Origin: an uncultured Bacteroides sp.
GTDB taxonomy: Bacteria > Bacteroidota > Bacteroidia > Bacteroidales > Bacteroidaceae
NCBI RefSeq assembly: GCF_937912035.1
Contig: NZ_CALDPF010000043.1
Location: forward strand, 62,001 to 126,000
Length of the DNA stretch: 64,000 nt
Direction: 5' to 3'
Part shown: positions 24,427-34,059 of the stretch, in pieces
Layout: each line of letters starts with the position of its first letter
Position numbering within the stretch: position 1 is the first letter of the stretch
The notes under the pieces: generated by a model
Database searches by the model: none
Seen by the model: only the letters and a program-made list of their open reading frames with translations
What the model was told of the DNA's origin: nothing
Position numbers and translations under genes: made by a program

Positions 24427-25464
24427 ATGAAACGTCCGGTAGCACTATATATGTTATTCATTGTAATACTGATTTTCATTTTCTTCCTGTTGAATATCAT
24501 TTTAGGATCTGTACAGATTCCGTTTAAGGATGTATGGCATATCCTTTGGGGAGACTACAATGGAAATGAGATATGGCAGAATATAATATGGAAATCCAGA
24601 GTTCCACAGGCATTGACCGCCTTGGTGGCAGGAGCCGGACTGTCCGTCAGCGGACTGCAGATGCAGACTGTATTCCGTAACCCGCTGGCAGGCCCTTCCG
24701 TATTGGGTATCAGTTCGGGAGCAAGCATGGGAGTAGCATTTGTGGTATTGCTATCTGGCACATTGGGCGGTGTAGCACTGAGCAAGGTAGGAATTATGGG
24801 CGAAATAGCACTGACCATATCGGCTATCATTGGTTCGCTATCCATTATGGCACTGATAGTTTTCGTATCGCAAAAGGTGAAAGGAAACGTGACATTGCTG
24901 ATTATAGGTGTCATGATAGGCTATGTGGCAAACGCCGTAATCGGTGTTCTGAAATATTTCAGTGTAGAAGAAGATATTCGTGCATACGTCATTTGGGGAT
25001 TGGGCAGTTTTGCAAGAGTTTCAGGTAATCAGATGACATTGTTTGTTTCAATAATGCTTGTGCTGTTGCCTGTTTCTTTCCTGCTGGTTAAGACTTTAAA
25101 TCTGTTGTTGCTTGGTGATGCATACGCACGAAATCTGGGACTTAACATCAAAAGAGCCAGACTGCAGGTCATTACCTGTTCAGGTGTATTGGTGGCAATT
25201 GTCACAGCATATTGCGGACCAATCATATTCCTTGGACTGGCAGTTCCGCATTTGTGCCGTACAATGTTCCGCACATCGGACCACCGTATCCTGATGCCGG
25301 CATCCTTACTGATGGGAGGAGCCATGGCTTTGGTATGCAACCTTATCGCACGAATGCCGGGTTTTGAAGGAGCGCTTCCGGTCAATTCTGTAACAGCACT
25401 TGTCGGCGCACCGGTGGTCATATCAGTATTGTTCAACAAACGACGTAACGACATTAACGAGTAA
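24427..25464 (+). CDS. btuC: FecCD/BtuC-family ABC permease
   Basis: The 345-residue membrane protein has about ten membrane segments and the family elements WKSRVPQALTALVAGAGLSVSGLQMQTVFRNPLAGP and GPIIFLGLAVPHLCRTMFRTSDHR, the latter being the loop that docks on the ATPase. It forms the channel of the importer. Its stop overlaps the ATPase start (TAATG) and it begins 16 bases after the binding-protein gene. Confidence 0.92.
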   Translation: MKRPVALYMLFIVILIFIFFLLNIILGSVQIPFKDVWHILWGDYNGNEIWQNIIWKSRVPQALTALVAGAGLSVSGLQMQTVFRNPLAGPSVLGISSGASMGVAFVVLLSGTLGGVALSKVGIMGEIALTISAIIGSLSIMALIVFVSQKVKGNVTLLIIGVMIGYVANAVIGVLKYFSVEEDIRAYVIWGLGSFARVSGNQMTLFVSIMLVLLPVSFLLVKTLNLLLLGDAYARNLGLNIKRARLQVITCSGVLVAIVTAYCGPIIFLGLAVPHLCRTMFRTSDHRILMPASLLMGGAMALVCNLIARMPGFEGALPVNSVTALVGAPVVISVLFNKRRNDINE

Positions 25465-26480
25465 TGGAAAACAATCATATACATATCAATCATCTCACTA
25501 TCGGCTACAAGGAAAGAGGAAACAAGAAAACCGTTGCCTCCGACATAAATGCCACTATCAGAAGCGGAGAGCTGACATGTCTGCTTGGCGCAAACGGCAT
25601 CGGAAAATCCACACTGCTTCGTACCCTATCCGGATTTCAGGCCCCATTGGGAGGAGAAATCATCATAAGGGGAAGAGCACTGTCCGATTATACCGACAAA
25701 GAGCTTGCCGGCATTATAGGTGTTGTGCTTACAGAGAAATGCGAACTGAGAAACATGACAGTAGAAGAGCTTGTAGGAATGGGACGCAGCCCTTACACCG
25801 GTTTCTGGGGACGATTGAGCAAGCATGACAAAGAGGTGATTGACAATTCTATTAAGCTCGTAAATATAGAACATCTGAGATACCAGATGGTACATCAGCT
25901 TAGTGACGGTGAAAGACAGAAAGCCATGATTGCAAAAGCTCTTGCACAGGAAACAGACATTATCTTCCTTGACGAGCCCACTGCCTTTCTTGACTTCCCT
26001 AGCAAGGTGGAGATTATGCAATTGCTGCACCGCTTATCACATTCGGGCAACCGTACCATTTTCCTTTCAACACACGATTTGGAACTGGCACTGCAGATTG
26101 CAGATAAAGTTTGGCTTATGAACCGTGAGGAGGGTGTCCGTACAGGAACACCAGAGGACTTGTCGCTAAACGGCAGCCTAAGCCATTTTTTCCTGAGAAA
26201 AGGTATCAGATTCGATATGGAAAGCGGTCTGTTCCGTATATCGAAACAGGCTACTGTATCAACACGACTCATTGGTGAAGGTAACAGATATACTATGGCA
26301 CAGAAGGCTCTTGCGCGACACGGCATAAATGCAGACAGAGAGAATAGTTCCGACTGGTATATCGAAGTGACTGAGGAATATTTCAATATACACCATACTA
26401 ATGGCAAAACAGAACAGACATCAAGTATAGAAGATTTGCTTCAGTCTGTACACAACCTACTTTCTACCTTGTCCAGTTAG
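25464..26480 (+). CDS. btuD: BtuD/FecE-type ABC importer ATPase
   Basis: The 338-residue ATPase has Walker A GANGIGKST, signature LSDGERQKAMIAKAL, Walker B DIIFLDEPTAFLD and switch His in LSTHDLE. About 90 residues after the nucleotide-binding domain form an extra C-terminal domain seen in some Bacteroidetes importers. The 3' end overlaps the convergent cbiJ-cbiD gene by 24 bases, so no terminator can fit between them. Confidence 0.9.
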   Translation: MENNHIHINHLTIGYKERGNKKTVASDINATIRSGELTCLLGANGIGKSTLLRTLSGFQAPLGGEIIIRGRALSDYTDKELAGIIGVVLTEKCELRNMTVEELVGMGRSPYTGFWGRLSKHDKEVIDNSIKLVNIEHLRYQMVHQLSDGERQKAMIAKALAQETDIIFLDEPTAFLDFPSKVEIMQLLHRLSHSGNRTIFLSTHDLELALQIADKVWLMNREEGVRTGTPEDLSLNGSLSHFFLRKGIRFDMESGLFRISKQATVSTRLIGEGNRYTMAQKALARHGINADRENSSDWYIEVTEEYFNIHHTNGKTEQTSSIEDLLQSVHNLLSTLSS

Positions 26481-28283
26481 ACGACAGGCAATGTTTCCAT
26501 CCTCATCAATAAGCATCAAGGTGAGTTCTGTATCGGTAAGCAATGCAGAACAATGTTTCATACATTCATTCAGGAGTGCCGGGAAAAAGAGTGATGCATC
26601 AGATTCCGACAGGCTCGTCCATAGTTCTCTTGCCAATGTCATATCGGAAATCACGTTAAAGGCTTCCCGAGAGCAGCCACATTTCTTTGCCAGCTCAATT
26701 AGGAACTCTTTGTTCATAATAACCTGCTTGCTATATGTATTCAGGTGACCTTCAGCAAGTTTTACAGCCTTTCCAAGCATTATACCCATTGTCACTTTAC
26801 TTATTTTCAGTTCATCGGCTATCTTGAGAGTGTCACCTATATAATTACCGTAATGGACAAAAGCCTGTGGCGGCAAATCCGGATATTCACGCTTTACGTA
26901 TTTCTCACTCTTGGCTCCGGAGTTTATTACAAGACGCTCCGCTCCTATTGCCTGACAAACCTCTATTTCGCGACGGATAGCATCGACAAACGCTTCCGAC
27001 GAGAAAGGCCGTACAATCCCTGAAGTACCTATAATGGAGATACCTCCCACTATTCCAAGTTTAGGATTGAATGTCTTGAGAGCAAGTTCCTCTCCTCCTG
27101 GTACAGATATAGTGACATCAAGTCCACCACTATATAACTCTGACAATTCTCGTATTATCATCTGTCGTGGAGTATTATTTATAGCAGGTTCTCCAACAGG
27201 AAGCCCCAAACCAGGAAGAGTAACTACTCCTACACCTTTACCCTGAAGAAAATGTATTCCAGGTTGTTCTGAGTAAGAAACTTTTACTTCTATAACTCTG
27301 TTGTTTGTTACATCAGGATCGTCTCCCGCATCTTTTACAACAGTAGCAGTAGCCGATGAAGTATCATTCTGACAGACAGATTCGACAGGCAAGGACAATT
27401 CCTCTCCGTCCGGAATATGAAAACTCACTTCGGGAAATGACTCACCGGTAAGCAACTTTATCAGTGCTGCCTTAGATGCTGCAGTGGCACATGCTCCGGT
27501 TGTATAGCCGCTACGCAACGGATAGAAATCAGGCAACAGACGTTCTACAGCCTTACGGAGTCCGTGTATGCCTGTAACTGTAATAAAACTGTCAGGCAAT
27601 GAAGGACGGCATACGGCATAAACCGGAATACCCAGACTACGGGCAGCATCCAGCTTTTCTACAAAACCTCCGCTTTCTCCGCTTTCTTTTGTCAATACCG
27701 CCTGAGGCTTTATCTTCTCCATAAGTTGCGCCTCAGGTTCACCTTCGTGATAATAGACCAATCGGCTTGCATCAAATCCCTGCCCTATGGCTAACGACAA
27801 AGACTCCTCTCTGTCAAGAATACGGAACCAACATTCAGGTTTCAAGTTTTCATCAGACCAAAAATCACGCAATCTACCGATAGTCTGCACCCCAGTCAGT
27901 GCCAACAGACGTGAAATACCGTCCTCCTTCAAACGGAGGACAGCATCATTATAGTCTTTACACCAAATTACATTCTCAGTCCGTGGAGGGTATTTACGTT
28001 CGAAACGGACAACATTCAGATTCAGTTTTCTGCTTACCTGCTCTACAGTCTTATGCAACTGAACAGCAAATGGATGGGCGGCATCTACCAATAACCGTAT
28101 TCCGTTAGAACAACAGAATTCTTCCATCTTCTGTTCATCCATTCCACCGGTCACACGCTCTCCGTTGCGGCAACTCACCTGCTGCAACTCCCCGCGAGTA
28201 GAATAAAAATAAGACTTGCCGGCCTCATCAAGCACTTTCACGGCAAGTCTGCCTTCTGTTGTACCACCCAATACAAGTATCAT
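26457..28283 (-). CDS. cbiJ-cbiD: Fusion CbiJ (cobalt-precorrin-6A reductase) - CbiD (C1 methyltransferase)
   Basis: Residues 1 to about 245 are CbiJ, starting MILVLGGTTEGR with its NAD(P)H-binding loop; residues about 255-608 are CbiD, starting RSGYTTGACATAASKAAL and including GGISIIGTSGIVRPFS. CbiJ reduces the corrin ring and CbiD methylates C1, two neighbouring steps of the anaerobic pathway. The start overlaps the stop of the CbiG-CbiF gene by four bases. It is the last gene of the riboswitch-led operon. Confidence 0.93.
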   Translation of the reverse strand: MILVLGGTTEGRLAVKVLDEAGKSYFYSTRGELQQVSCRNGERVTGGMDEQKMEEFCCSNGIRLLVDAAHPFAVQLHKTVEQVSRKLNLNVVRFERKYPPRTENVIWCKDYNDAVLRLKEDGISRLLALTGVQTIGRLRDFWSDENLKPECWFRILDREESLSLAIGQGFDASRLVYYHEGEPEAQLMEKIKPQAVLTKESGESGGFVEKLDAARSLGIPVYAVCRPSLPDSFITVTGIHGLRKAVERLLPDFYPLRSGYTTGACATAASKAALIKLLTGESFPEVSFHIPDGEELSLPVESVCQNDTSSATATVVKDAGDDPDVTNNRVIEVKVSYSEQPGIHFLQGKGVGVVTLPGLGLPVGEPAINNTPRQMIIRELSELYSGGLDVTISVPGGEELALKTFNPKLGIVGGISIIGTSGIVRPFSSEAFVDAIRREIEVCQAIGAERLVINSGAKSEKYVKREYPDLPPQAFVHYGNYIGDTLKIADELKISKVTMGIMLGKAVKLAEGHLNTYSKQVIMNKEFLIELAKKCGCSREAFNVISDMTLARELWTSLSESDASLFFPALLNECMKHCSALLTDTELTLMLIDEDGNIACRLTGQGRK

Positions 28284-30100
28284 GGTCTGAATAAATGTTT
28301 AAAGTCGGAAGCATACAAACGGGAAAGTCCCTTACGGTTGTCTATAGCATCACCTACTACAAGCAGGGTTGTAAGTGTAAGGTTATTCTCACGTACTATA
28401 CGAGCCAAATCCTTCAATACTCCCCTGTAAATCTTTTCCTCTTTCCATGTAAGTTTATAGCAAGCCGCTACAGGAGTCTCAGGCGGATATGCCTGTAAGA
28501 GTTCTCTTTGTACATCTTCTACGATTGATGCACTGAGGTATATACACATAGTACTCTGTGACTGTGCGAGTTTGTGCAACTGTTCTTTCTCCGGCATCGG
28601 AGTTCGTCCTTCCCCGCGTGTAAGTATGATGCTCTGAACTTTTTCAGGTATAGTGAACTGCGAACGCAAAGCAGCTGCCGCAGCTTGGAATGAGGATATA
28701 CCCGGAGTGATATGATAACTCATACTATACTCATCGAAAAATGCCATCTGTTCCTGTATGGCACCGTATATACATGGGTCACCTGTGTGAAGGCGTACTA
28801 CGAACAGACCTTTGTCATAGAATTCCTTCATCAAGGCAAACTGTTCCTGAAGGTCCATATTAGCCGAGCTACGTACTACCGCACCTTCCTTGGCATAATA
28901 AGTCAGTTCACGAGGTACAAGACTTCCCGCATACAACACCAGATCAGCCTTTTCAAGCATGTGTTTTCCTCTCACGGAAATCAGTTCAGGATCTCCCGGA
29001 CCGGCACCGACGATCTCTATATGTCCACCACGGACAGCATTGGCATCAAGAGTTACAGCAAAAGTAAAGTTGGAATCAGGTGTAAGCTCTCCTTTCTGCT
29101 TTTCAATCAGCCACTTTCCGTGTTCACTGCTCTTGGAAGCAACACTCTCTGCTACTCCATAAACACCTGTCACATCGTGTACTTTCTGCGACGGATTAGG
29201 AACTTCAATACCGCTCAGTTCTTCCTGAGAGTATATTCGGACATTAGCATGCTTCCATTTATCATGCAATGCAGCAAGCAACGGTTCGTCTTTTTTCAAT
29301 TCTATTGTACTGATAGTTGCAAGTGACAAAGGCGAAAGATGCTGTGATATCAGGTAATCTTCTATATACTCAGGTACTCCGTCGGGCACACACTGTTTCC
29401 TGCATCCAACTCCCAGATGCAAAACCTGAGGACGATAGTACAAAGCCTGTACCGGACATTCATATTCGTACGGAGTGACAGCTATCAGAAGTTCTGTTTC
29501 ATCGAAAGGAATATCATTATAATGGTAATAAACCTTTACATAAGAAGGCAATGTACGTTCCATCCATGCTGTACCCTTATCCTTAATATCAAGCAAGAGT
29601 ACTACTCTACCCTGGTTTACAAAACATGCTATTGCCTTGTTAAGCTCATCATGCGAGAAATCTGTCTGCCATCCGAACTTTGAAGCCAACAAGTCCAAAG
29701 CCCACACACCATTACAGTCGCTCTGAGTAGTAATAACAGCCTGCGCACCGAGAATGGACGAAATCTGTTTAGCCCATTCATTAGCTCCTCCTACATGACC
29801 GGATAGCACAGGAATGGCAAACTGACCTGTGCTGTCAACACATACCACAGCAGGGTCGTCATACTTATTGGAAACGCATGGCGCTATGCAACGGACACAT
29901 ATCCCCATAGCACCAATAAACAGGAACCTGTCATAATCAGTAAACGAAGCCGCCACAAAATCACTGTATGACTGTACCTGAGTGCACCCGTCAAGTTCTT
30001 TCTGTGAAAAAACGGTACAATTACCAAACTCCTTCTGCAACAATTGCGCCATAGGCAATGCTTGAGAAGATATCAATATAATAGCTGTCATTTCTTTCAT
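28280..30100 (-). CDS. cbiG-cbiF: Fusion CbiG (cobalt-precorrin-5A hydrolase) - CbiF (C11 methyltransferase)
   Basis: Residues 1 to about 340 are CbiG, with the conserved GAMGICVRCIAPCVSNKYDDPAVV and SGHVGGANEWAKQI segments; residues about 355-606 are CbiF, starting IVGAGPGDPELISVRG with the SAM-binding loop and RLHTGDPCIYGA. CbiF methylates C11 and CbiG opens the lactone ring and releases acetaldehyde, consecutive steps. It overlaps both neighbours by four bases, so translation is coupled. Confidence 0.93.
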   Translation of the reverse strand: MKEMTAIILISSQALPMAQLLQKEFGNCTVFSQKELDGCTQVQSYSDFVAASFTDYDRFLFIGAMGICVRCIAPCVSNKYDDPAVVCVDSTGQFAIPVLSGHVGGANEWAKQISSILGAQAVITTQSDCNGVWALDLLASKFGWQTDFSHDELNKAIACFVNQGRVVLLLDIKDKGTAWMERTLPSYVKVYYHYNDIPFDETELLIAVTPYEYECPVQALYYRPQVLHLGVGCRKQCVPDGVPEYIEDYLISQHLSPLSLATISTIELKKDEPLLAALHDKWKHANVRIYSQEELSGIEVPNPSQKVHDVTGVYGVAESVASKSSEHGKWLIEKQKGELTPDSNFTFAVTLDANAVRGGHIEIVGAGPGDPELISVRGKHMLEKADLVLYAGSLVPRELTYYAKEGAVVRSSANMDLQEQFALMKEFYDKGLFVVRLHTGDPCIYGAIQEQMAFFDEYSMSYHITPGISSFQAAAAALRSQFTIPEKVQSIILTRGEGRTPMPEKEQLHKLAQSQSTMCIYLSASIVEDVQRELLQAYPPETPVAACYKLTWKEEKIYRGVLKDLARIVRENNLTLTTLLVVGDAIDNRKGLSRLYASDFKHLFRP

Positions 30101-31287
30101 TCTGCTTTCAATATTTCGATTGGATTATGGGTATCGACAATAAGTCTTATACGTTCTATCACCCTACGTCCGATATTAGATACTCCTTCATAAAACTGCT
30201 GCAAGCTGTCATCGCTCACAGAATTAAAAACGATAATTCCACCAGGAAGCAACTCCTCGTCTATACGCTGAAGCAACTCCTGCAACCTGCCTCCGTGACC
30301 ACCAATAAATACGGCATCAGGACGCGGTAGTTCCGATAAATCCTGTTCCATGAAATCGCCGCCTATGAAACGTATTCCGGGCACTCCCCACCTAATGCTG
30401 TTCTGCCTCAAAAGTTCCTCACCCTCAGGACGACGTTCGAACGCTATCACGTCAATGTCAGGATAAGCGCTTTTAGCTTCTATCGACACTGAACCTGTAC
30501 AACTGCCTACATCCCACAATACGATGCGGTTCTGCAAATCAAGCATACTTAATGTCTGCAGACGCACAGGTCTCTTGGTAATCATATTTACACGACCGTT
30601 AAGAAGACAGAATTCCGACTCATCCATTCCGAGCGGACGGCGACGCAACTCTGTGCGCACAAGAATCATACAGTTAGGTGATGTGAATTCGGCTTTTATG
30701 GCTTCCTCTACAGTAAACTCACGTACTCTTTCTGAAACAGTATTGCCCAAAGCCTCTCCTACATATATGCGGTAATTGTCATAACCGTATTCATGCATGC
30801 GTGCTGCAATCGCAGCAGGTGTCTTGACCTTGTCTGTCAATACGCCAAGCATCTTCTCACCACATATGAGTGCGGCATCAAAAGCTTTCCAAGGGCGGCC
30901 TGTGAGCGATACCATCCTCATATCATGATAAGGCAACAGCAGGCGGTGAGCCAACATCTGTAATGAGTTGAACGTAGGATATACACGGATACTGCTTTCA
31001 GGCAATAAACGCTGCACAGTATTAGCAAAACCGAAGAACAACGGATCGCCTGATGCAAACACCACTATCTCGCTGTGCTCAGCATATTTCTCGAAAACCT
31101 TATCCAAAGGAACGGTTATATCTATCCATAAAGCACCTTCGGGCAGGAATTTTTCTACCAGCTGATGATGTCTCAAACCACCGGAAAATACCTTTCCATT
31201 GGAAATGACATCCATTACCTGTGGAGAAAAGTATATCTCGTCACTGTCGCTTATTCCTATAATATGAAATAACTGTTTACACATCAC
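30097..31287 (-). CDS. cbiE-cbiT: Fusion CbiE-CbiT (cobalt-precorrin C5/C15 methyltransferase, decarboxylating)
   Basis: The 396-residue protein has CbiE in the first half (VVFASGDPLFFGFANT is the SAM loop) and CbiT in the second, with its class I methyltransferase loop VLWDVGSCTGSVSIEA and FIGGHGGRLQELL. Together they methylate C5 and C15 and remove the C12 acetate carboxyl. The same fusion is known as CobL in other organisms. It overlaps the CbiH-CbiC gene by eleven bases. Confidence 0.93.
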   Translation of the reverse strand: MMCKQLFHIIGISDSDEIYFSPQVMDVISNGKVFSGGLRHHQLVEKFLPEGALWIDITVPLDKVFEKYAEHSEIVVFASGDPLFFGFANTVQRLLPESSIRVYPTFNSLQMLAHRLLLPYHDMRMVSLTGRPWKAFDAALICGEKMLGVLTDKVKTPAAIAARMHEYGYDNYRIYVGEALGNTVSERVREFTVEEAIKAEFTSPNCMILVRTELRRRPLGMDESEFCLLNGRVNMITKRPVRLQTLSMLDLQNRIVLWDVGSCTGSVSIEAKSAYPDIDVIAFERRPEGEELLRQNSIRWGVPGIRFIGGDFMEQDLSELPRPDAVFIGGHGGRLQELLQRIDEELLPGGIIVFNSVSDDSLQQFYEGVSNIGRRVIERIRLIVDTHNPIEILKAE

Positions 31288-32683
31288 GTCCCGGTTTTAA
31301 CAATTCCGCATCATCAAAAGTCATTATGGCATTTACCAATGTGGCTGCAAGATTGCTTCCACCTTTACGGCCTTCTACAATCAATTTCGGAACATCACTG
31401 AAAGTCTTAACCATATACTTGCTTTCGCACACATGTACGAAGCCTACCGGAGCCGCTATAATACCACCCGGATGTGCCTTATGTTTACGCATCAAAGAAC
31501 ATAGTTCCATCAAGGCTGTAGGAGCATTGCCAAACACGAACAATGCATCAGGATGTTCTTCCACCGCCAGACGTATTCCTGCCTGAGTGCGAGTAATATT
31601 CTTTTCGGATGCCATCAGCGCCACTTTTTCATCGTTCAGATAGCACTTCACTTCAAGCCCAAGCCTTTCAAGAGCACGTTTTCTGATACCTGACGCAGCC
31701 ATTGTAACATCTGTTACTATTGTACGGATTTTTCCATTTACGATTAAGGAATGTAATGTCTCTACCGCATTTTCATCAGAGTAGAGCAGATTCTCCATCT
31801 CAAAATCGGCTGTAGTATGAATGGCATGGAGCAAAGCCCACTTGTGTCCGAGAGGAAGATCCTGATTTTTCAGTTCCTTAGATATAGTAGCGAAACTGTT
31901 CATCATTATTTCCTGACCTATCCCTGCAGCGTCCTGCTTCTCGTTCTGATAATATCCACGAGGAGTTATCATCCTGCCTGACCACTCATACGATTGTGAG
32001 TTACCGATAAGGATTACAGTAAACATATCCACATCTTCAGGATCAAAGTCTACCAAAGTAGTGATCTTAACAATCTCTTCATCACGTCCTGCCTGACGGA
32101 CATACCCCACAGGAGTCTTCGCATCGCGCTCCTGCATGAATATCTCTTTCAGACGGTGCAACTGCCAGTATCTGCCTTCACTCTTTGGATTATAAACAGC
32201 GGTTACAAAATCAGCTACTGCTGCCGCACGTATGCGTTTTTCTATCTTCTCCCATGGTGTAAGAAGATCTGACAAGGATATGACACAGAAATCATGTCCT
32301 ACAGGAGCACCAAGCTTGGCTGCCGCTTTCTGAAAAGCACTTATTCCAGGCAGAACCTCGATATCCACATCACTGTTCCTCTCGCGTTTCATCTCATAGA
32401 TAAGCGGTGCCATTCCGTAAATACCGGAGTCACCGGAACTGATAACACATACGCATTTGCCTTGTTCCGCCAGTTCAAAAGCCTGACGGGCACGGTCGCG
32501 TTCACGCTTCATTCCCGTATCCACACACTCTGCTCCCTCTTTCAGATATTGGCGTATAAATTGGAAATAATAATTATATCCAACAACCACATCCGAACAC
32601 ATTAAAGCCCGGACTACCGCCGGAGTGATGTCCTCCGCGGAGCCCGGGCCTATGCCTGCTACTATTATTTTATTTTTATTCAT
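31277..32683 (-). CDS. cbiH-cbiC: Fusion CbiH (C17 methyltransferase) - CbiC (precorrin-8X methylmutase)
   Basis: The ATG at 32683 gives 468 residues beginning with the SAM-methylase strand KIIVAGIGPGSAEDITP; an upstream extension to 32719 is not supported. Residues 1 to about 245 are CbiH, with CVCVISSGDSGIYGMAPLIYE; residues about 265-468 are CbiC, with the catalytic His in AIHTTADFEMENLL and TDVTMAASGIRKR. CbiH performs ring contraction and C17 methylation, and CbiC the final methyl shift to cobyrinate. These steps are not adjacent in the pathway. Confidence 0.92.
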   Translation of the reverse strand: MNKNKIIVAGIGPGSAEDITPAVVRALMCSDVVVGYNYYFQFIRQYLKEGAECVDTGMKRERDRARQAFELAEQGKCVCVISSGDSGIYGMAPLIYEMKRERNSDVDIEVLPGISAFQKAAAKLGAPVGHDFCVISLSDLLTPWEKIEKRIRAAAVADFVTAVYNPKSEGRYWQLHRLKEIFMQERDAKTPVGYVRQAGRDEEIVKITTLVDFDPEDVDMFTVILIGNSQSYEWSGRMITPRGYYQNEKQDAAGIGQEIMMNSFATISKELKNQDLPLGHKWALLHAIHTTADFEMENLLYSDENAVETLHSLIVNGKIRTIVTDVTMAASGIRKRALERLGLEVKCYLNDEKVALMASEKNITRTQAGIRLAVEEHPDALFVFGNAPTALMELCSLMRKHKAHPGGIIAAPVGFVHVCESKYMVKTFSDVPKLIVEGRKGGSNLAATLVNAIMTFDDAELLKPGRDV

Positions 32684-32733
32684 TCTTACTTTGGTACTAT
32701 AATCATCTAATAGTTGCAAAGTTAGTGATTTTA

Positions 32734-34011
32734 TCAGTTTTCCACCACTCTTAAAGCATCAAAATAATAACCTTGAGCTATATCAGCACCTTTTTCAGTG
32801 GTTCCTGTAGCTATATCATATATATATATACAAGTGCTTGTCTCTGTGTTGACACCAATATATGCCTTTCCGCCTACTACAACAGAACGCTGAGAGAAAC
32901 GGCCACTGCTGTAACCTACTTTCTTACCGTCACATGTCAGAGGGGTTCTTTCTCCTGTCTTAAGGTCAACAATTGAATAATACAGGCTATAAGTATCTCT
33001 ACCGACATCTGCCGACTGGTTTCTGGCATAAGTCAGAGCCTTGCCGTTACCAAGATATTGAACTGTACACAGTTTACCGTCAGCATTTGGATAGCCTTCA
33101 TAAGAAGGATCGAAATCAGACTCACCCTTGTTTATGCGCAACAACTGCCCTTTTTCCAAACCACTTTCTTCATTCTTAGTAAATGCTGCAAGATAAAGAT
33201 TTCCATTTTCATCGTATGTCACACATTCCTGCAAAAGCTGTCCGTATGAGCTGCCGGCCATTTCAGCCGCCAAAGTATTAACCTTATTGCTCTCAACCTT
33301 CATATCAGACGGATTGATTACAGCAGTAAGGAAGTTTGATGTAGGAACACCTTTTCTGCCAGCCTTGTCTTTTCCATAATAGAAATAGTAAAGTTTTCCG
33401 ACTTTTTCATTATATGTAAGAATACCTGTTGTAGTGAAAACAGCCGCACCTGCAGGAAGAGGAAGATCCAATGTTCCTTCCGCAAGGATAGTCATATCAT
33501 CTGCATTAAGTTTTGTCCAAATGATCTTGTCAGCATCTCCATTGGCAGCCATGACTAACAAAGTCTTATCGTCAAGCCACGCATGAGTATATTTTCTTTC
33601 TGTATAAGAATTCACGACAAAAGGCTGTTCCTGAACAATCTCAATCTTATTGTTTACAATCTGGAACTTAGTAAAGCGAGTCTGCTTGCTTGGTACCTGA
33701 TAATAATACTTTCCTTTAGAAATAAGTTCTATAGTGTAAGGATTCAGCTCCACTCCCGAGCCTTTTATATCTATTATCGGCTGATCTGAAGTGAGAGACT
33801 CCACGCTTTTCACTATGGTATTTTCTCCTCCACCCATACCGCCATGTTCGCCTACAGACATGAAAATATCAAAATGGATTTTTCCTTTAAGTCCTGGATT
33901 ATCATCACCCCCACCAGGTGTTTCATTGCTACATGCCACAAAAGAAAAAAGAGCTGTAGCAAACATACCCGTTTTGAGGAATTTCATAACTGAAAATGTT
34001 TTTGTTCTCAT
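32734..34011 (-). CDS. Surface lipoprotein, beta-propeller (DUF4374/BtuG-like)
   Basis: The protein has a lipoprotein signal with lipobox FVAC and a Gly-rich linker (GGGDDNPG). The start may be the ATG at 34011 or the one at 33987. The body has repeated beta-strand blocks of the DUF4374 type, for example LIYNE-like GILTYNEKVGKLYYFYYGKDK and FSQRSVVVGGKAYIGVNTET. In Bacteroides, surface propeller lipoproteins such as BtuG capture cobalamin for the adjacent BtuB. Its position between BtuB-like and cbi genes under a cobalamin riboswitch supports such a role, though DUF4374 proteins also bind siderophores. Confidence 0.75.
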   Translation of the reverse strand: MRTKTFSVMKFLKTGMFATALFSFVACSNETPGGGDDNPGLKGKIHFDIFMSVGEHGGMGGGENTIVKSVESLTSDQPIIDIKGSGVELNPYTIELISKGKYYYQVPSKQTRFTKFQIVNNKIEIVQEQPFVVNSYTERKYTHAWLDDKTLLVMAANGDADKIIWTKLNADDMTILAEGTLDLPLPAGAAVFTTTGILTYNEKVGKLYYFYYGKDKAGRKGVPTSNFLTAVINPSDMKVESNKVNTLAAEMAGSSYGQLLQECVTYDENGNLYLAAFTKNEESGLEKGQLLRINKGESDFDPSYEGYPNADGKLCTVQYLGNGKALTYARNQSADVGRDTYSLYYSIVDLKTGERTPLTCDGKKVGYSSGRFSQRSVVVGGKAYIGVNTETSTCIYIYDIATGTTEKGADIAQGYYFDALRVVEN

Positions 34012-34059
34012 AAGCAAAATTTTTTTAATTGATTTTTTATATAGTATTTGTCATTATTA

